Assembly: GCA_016720855.1 (NCBI GenBank)
Contig: JADKJU010000006.1
Coordinates: forward strand, 1 to 17,650
Reading direction: 5' to 3'
DNA length: 17,650 bases
Origin: Betaproteobacteria bacterium
Lineage (GTDB): Bacteria; Pseudomonadota; Gammaproteobacteria; Burkholderiales; Usitatibacteraceae
Part shown: piece after piece, positions 15,075 through 17,650 of the stretch
Position numbering within the stretch: position 1 is the first letter of the stretch
Layout of the letters: each line of letters starts with the position of its first letter
The notes under the pieces: model-generated
What the model was told of the DNA's origin: nothing
Database searches by the model: none
What the model saw: only the letters and a program-made list of their open reading frames with translations
Position numbers and translations under genes: made by a program

Positions 15075-16346
15075 ATGTCAAATATCGTCATCATCGGTGC
15101 GGGGCTCGGCGGCATGCCGATGGCCTACGAAATGCAGGAACAGCTTCGCGCAGGCGACAAGCTGACGGTCGTCGGCAACGGCCCGAACTTTCACTTCGTG
15201 CCATCCAACCCCTGGGTGGCGGTGCGTTGGCGCAAGCGGGACGATATCGAATTTCCGGCCGCGCCCCACCTCGGGAAGAAGGGCATCGCCTTCAACCCGG
15301 CGGGCGCGAAGCGCGTGCATCCCGACCGGAACCAGGTCGAGTCCGGCGACGGCACCTTCCTGGACTACGACTTTTTCTGATCATCGCCACGGGCCCGAAG
15401 CTCGCGTTCGACGAGATCGGGGTTCCGGGCCGGAGGGCCACACGCAGTCGATCTGCAACGTCGATCACGCGGCGCACGCGGCGGACGCGTGGACGCTTTC
15501 GTCATGAGCCGGGCCCGATCGTGGTCGGCGCGGTGCAGGGCGCGTCGTGCTTCGGGCCCGCCTACGAGTTCGCCTTCATCATGGAAACGGACCTGCGGCG
15601 CAGGAAGCTGCGCGACCGCGTGCCGATGACCTACGTCACGTCCGAGCCGTACATCGGGCATCTCGGCCTCGGCGGCGTGGGCGACTCCAGGACGATGCTC
15701 GAGTCGGCGATGCGCGACAAGCACATCGTGGATCTGCAACGCCAAGGTGACGAAGGTCGAGGCCGGCACCATGCACGTGATGGAGCATGACGAGGAGGGT
15801 AAGCCGAAGAAGGAGCATGCGCTGCCGTTCAAGTACTCGATGATGCTGCCCGCGTTCAGGGGATCGATGCGGTGTTCGGCATCGAGGGCCTCACCAATCC
15901 GCGCGGCATGATCCTCATCGACGCGAACCAGCGCAACCCGAAGTACAAGAACATCTACGCGGTCGGCGTCTGCGTGCGCCCATTCCTTCCCGTTCGAGCC
16001 GACGCCGGTTCCGACCGGCGCGCCCAAGACCGGCTTCATGATCGAGTCGATGGTCACGGCGACCGCGCACAACATCCGCGCCGAGCTCGACGGCAAGGCC
16101 CGGCCGAGAAGGCGACGTGGAATGCCGTGTGCCTGGCCGATATGGGCAACACGGGCATCGCGTTCGTGGCACCGCCGCAGATCCCGCCGCGAAACGTCAC
16201 ACTGGTTCTCCGAGGGCAAGTGGATCCACCTGGCCAAGATCGCCTTCGAGAAGTACTTCATCCGCAAGATGAAGAACGGGACGTCGGAGCCGTTCTACGA
16301 GAAGTACGTGATGAACATGCAGGGCATCACCAAGCTCAAGAAATAA
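15075..16346 (+). CDS. sqr: Sulfide:quinone oxidoreductase, type I-like (frameshifted)
   Basis: FAD-dependent membrane-associated enzyme that oxidises sulfide to sulfane sulfur and passes electrons to quinone. It starts MSNIVIIGAGLGGMPMAYEM (FAD-binding GxGxxG) with AGGAAAGGA upstream. Then come FHFVPSNPWVAV, DDIEFPAAPHLGKKGIAF, FLIIATGPKLAFDEIGVPG, ICNVDHA, PGPIVVGAVQGASCFGPAYE, PMTYVTSEPYIGHLGLGGVG, AKVTKVEAGTMHVMEHDEEG, MMLPAFRGIDAVFGIEGL, NPKYKNIYAVGV, TPVPTGAPKTGFMIESMV and TWNAVCLADMGNTGIAFVAP. It ends FEKYFIRKMKNGTSEPFYEK with GITKLKK. Three cysteines match the redox-active set of the Acidithiobacillus-type enzyme (in ICNVDH, GASCFGP and NAVCLADMG). About 425 residues is the usual length. 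At least six frame changes break it. Flavocytochrome c sulfide dehydrogenase is the alternative but lacks this C-terminus. Confidence 0.9.
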
Positions 16347-16532
16347 CCGCCTTCCCGACCACCCTGACCGCTGCCGGGACGGCCGCAAGGCGCACATCGA
16401 ATTTCGGGTTTTTGCGAGCCGGTTTCTGCCGGGCCGCCGTGCCGCGCTTCCGGGTCTGATGGCGCCACCCGATGACCGAAGGCGCCGGCGGCGTCCTTCC
16501 TCCATCGGGGCCCATCGACCTGAGGAGGTGCC
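16347..16532. other. Intergenic region between SQR and PsiF genes
   Basis: These 186 bases have no convincing gene. The segment ends with GAGGAGGTG (16521-16529), which serves the start at 16533. No strong T-rich terminator is seen, and I found no clear Pho box. Confidence 0.4.
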
Positions 16533-16880
16533 CATGAAAACCGTTCTGCGTTACGCAGTGGCTTGTGCCGTCATGTCCGTCGTCTTCCCGCATCACCCGC
16601 GGCTCTTGCCATCGAGCAACTCATCAAGCCGTCGCCTGGCCTGACCCGGGCGGAAGCCTGTGCCCCAGGGGCCAGGGCCGCAAGGGCGAGGAGCACGACC
16701 GGTTCAGCGAACCGTTGCCTGAAGGACGGCGTTGCGGTCACCAGGACCGTGAACGAGGCGCAATACGACTTCGGCGCCCATGCTGGCCAGAACAGATGAA
16801 GACCCGCAACCAGCAGGCCGAAGAAGGATCTGCACGGCGACGAGCGCCGCTCCTTCATGAGCACTTGCCTGAAGGGCTGA
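16533..16880 (+). CDS. PsiF-repeat exported protein (frameshifted)
   Basis: The start ATG at 16533 has GAGGAGGTG just upstream. Residues 1-25 form a signal peptide (MKTVLRYAVACAVMSVVF, then an Ala-rich end). Rebuilt pieces show two repeats of the PsiF type: one around RKGEEHDRF followed by CLKDGVAV-like residues, and one reading NRMKTRNQQA, LHGDERRSFMSTCLKG, ending at the stop 16878-16880. The PsiF pattern is 'K.CN..A....L.GDERK.FM..CLK'. Here the first Cys of the second repeat reads Arg, which may be an error. PsiF in E. coli is a small phosphate-starvation-induced periplasmic protein of unknown function. About 115 residues agrees with two repeats. At least three frame changes are needed. 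Membership in a phosphate regulon here is not shown by the sequence. Confidence 0.72.
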
Positions 16881-16915
16881 GTGTCGGGTACGCTGCGGAT
16901 TGCGGTCGAGCTAAT

Positions 16916-16941
16916 GGGGGCGTGTTCGCGAACACGTCCCC
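16916..16941. repeat. 26-bp near-perfect palindrome
   Basis: GGGGGCGTGTTCGCGAACACGTCCCC reads the same on both strands except for one G-T position (described over 16916-16941; core CGTGTTCGCGAACACG). It lies 35 bases after the PsiF stop and about 28 bases before the NHL gene start. There is no T-run, so it may be an operator or a hairpin in the leader rather than a classical terminator. Confidence 0.6.
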
Positions 16942-16969
16942 GAACGCTCGTCTTCAAGGAGCGCATGAG

Positions 16970-17650
16970 ATGAATGTCGCGCAACGCGGCGCCGCGATTG
17001 CATGGACTGCCGCCGTGGCGGCCTGGCTGGCATGGGCCATTTCATCCATGGTACGGCGTACGCGCAAGGCCGCATCACCTGCTCGGTGCGCCAAACCGAG
17101 GTCGACCTGCTCTGGCCAGCCGCTGCCTGATCACTGGGTGCTCGGCACGCGGATCGGCCTGTGGGTCGACGATCAGACCATGTCTGCGTATTTGACCGTG
17201 GCGGCCAGACGCTGCACAGCAACGAGCGCGCGCTCGAACTCCTCGCTGGCGAGTGCTGCAGGCCGGCACCTCCTGTTCTCGAATCTGACGCGTCGGGCAA
17301 CCTCGTGCGCTCGTGGGGCGGCCTGGGAAAGGGCTACGACTGGCCCAATCCCTGCACGGCCTGCACGTCGACCACCGGGGCAATGTGTCTGGATCGGCGG
17401 CAATGGCGATCGTGCGACGGTCGCATCCTCAAGTTCACGAAAGAGGGCAAGTTCCTGATGCAGGTCGGCAGGTCCGGGCGCAGGCAAGGGTGGCAACGAT
17501 GCCGCCAGCTTCGGGCGCGTGGCCAAGATCTGGGTGGATCCGAAGACGAACGAGGCCTATGTCGCCGACGGCTACCGGAACAGGCGCCGCCGCGGTGCTC
17601 GACGCCGACACCGGAAAGTTGAAGCGGTACTGGGGTGCCTACGGGAACAG
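16970..17650 (+). CDS. NHL/six-bladed beta-propeller exported protein (5' part, frameshifted)
   Basis: The start ATG at 16970 has CAAGGAG at 16955-16961. Residues 1-32 include a hydrophobic signal region (GAAIAWTAAVAAWLA), ending near AYAQG. Joined frames then give DHWVLGTRIGLWVDDQ, HVCVFDRGGQTLHSNE, GECCRPAPPVLE, DASGNLVRSWGGLGKGYDWP, NVWIGGNGDR-like residues, GRILKFTKEGKFLMQVGRSG, VAKIWVDPKTNEAYVADGYR, then VLDADTGKLKRYWGAYGN at the window edge. The repeated pattern 'D..GN.W......I..F...G.....G' is the NHL blade signature, common in periplasmic proteins similar to peptidyl-alpha-hydroxyglycine alpha-amidating lyase. The ligand or enzymatic activity is unknown. The remaining blades lie beyond 17650. 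At least five frame changes occur. Confidence 0.78.

Overview
The window is high-GC bacterial DNA, most likely from a betaproteobacterium (Burkholderiales-like). The evidence is a tripartite-tricarboxylate 'Bug' periplasmic receptor operon, a type I sulfide:quinone oxidoreductase resembling the Acidithiobacillus enzyme, an IS21 element, PsiF and DUF2092 proteins, and uniformly GC-rich codon use. Nearly every gene is broken into overlapping reading-frame pieces that together rebuild one full family member. The simplest reading is a draft or long-read assembly with many uncorrected small indels, not a cluster of real pseudogenes. LeuD is the one long gene that reads cleanly. Gene ends below are therefore conceptual, joined across frameshifts.

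Layout. 1-241 (-): 5' part of a small YdhR-like monooxygenase. 543-4575 (+): a compact run with a conserved small protein, an exopolyphosphatase of the Ppx/GppA family, a CYTH-like protein and a SulP anion transporter with a C-terminal STAS domain; this looks like a polyphosphate/anion module. 4717-5985 (+): a two-gene exported pair, DUF2092 followed by a DUF6515-like protein. 6054-10082: an accessory patch. It is bounded by two degenerate tRNA-3'-end-like repeats, each followed by a hairpin. Between them, on the minus strand, lie a SnoaL/DUF4440-like lipoprotein gene and a small membrane-protein gene that is split by a complete IS21-family element (7054-9604, 59-bp inverted repeats, 8-bp target duplication).

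10204-14135 (-): a tight operon in transcription order of Bug solute receptor, isocitrate-lyase/PEP-mutase-family lyase, LeuC-type and LeuD-type hydro-lyase subunits. This set suggests uptake and cleavage of a branched malate-type acid rather than leucine synthesis. Diverging from it is an SDR oxidoreductase (14234-14956, +). Then, all on plus: sulfide:quinone oxidoreductase (15075-16346), a PsiF-repeat protein (16533-16880), and the beginning of an exported NHL/beta-propeller protein running off the right edge.

I found no CRISPR array, rRNA, complete tRNA, phage structural genes or recognisable defence system. The most interesting structures are the IS21 element with copies of its own end motif inside the transposase gene, the clean in-frame rejoining of the interrupted gene, the tRNA-like repeats flanking this patch, and the Bug-lyase-LeuCD operon.
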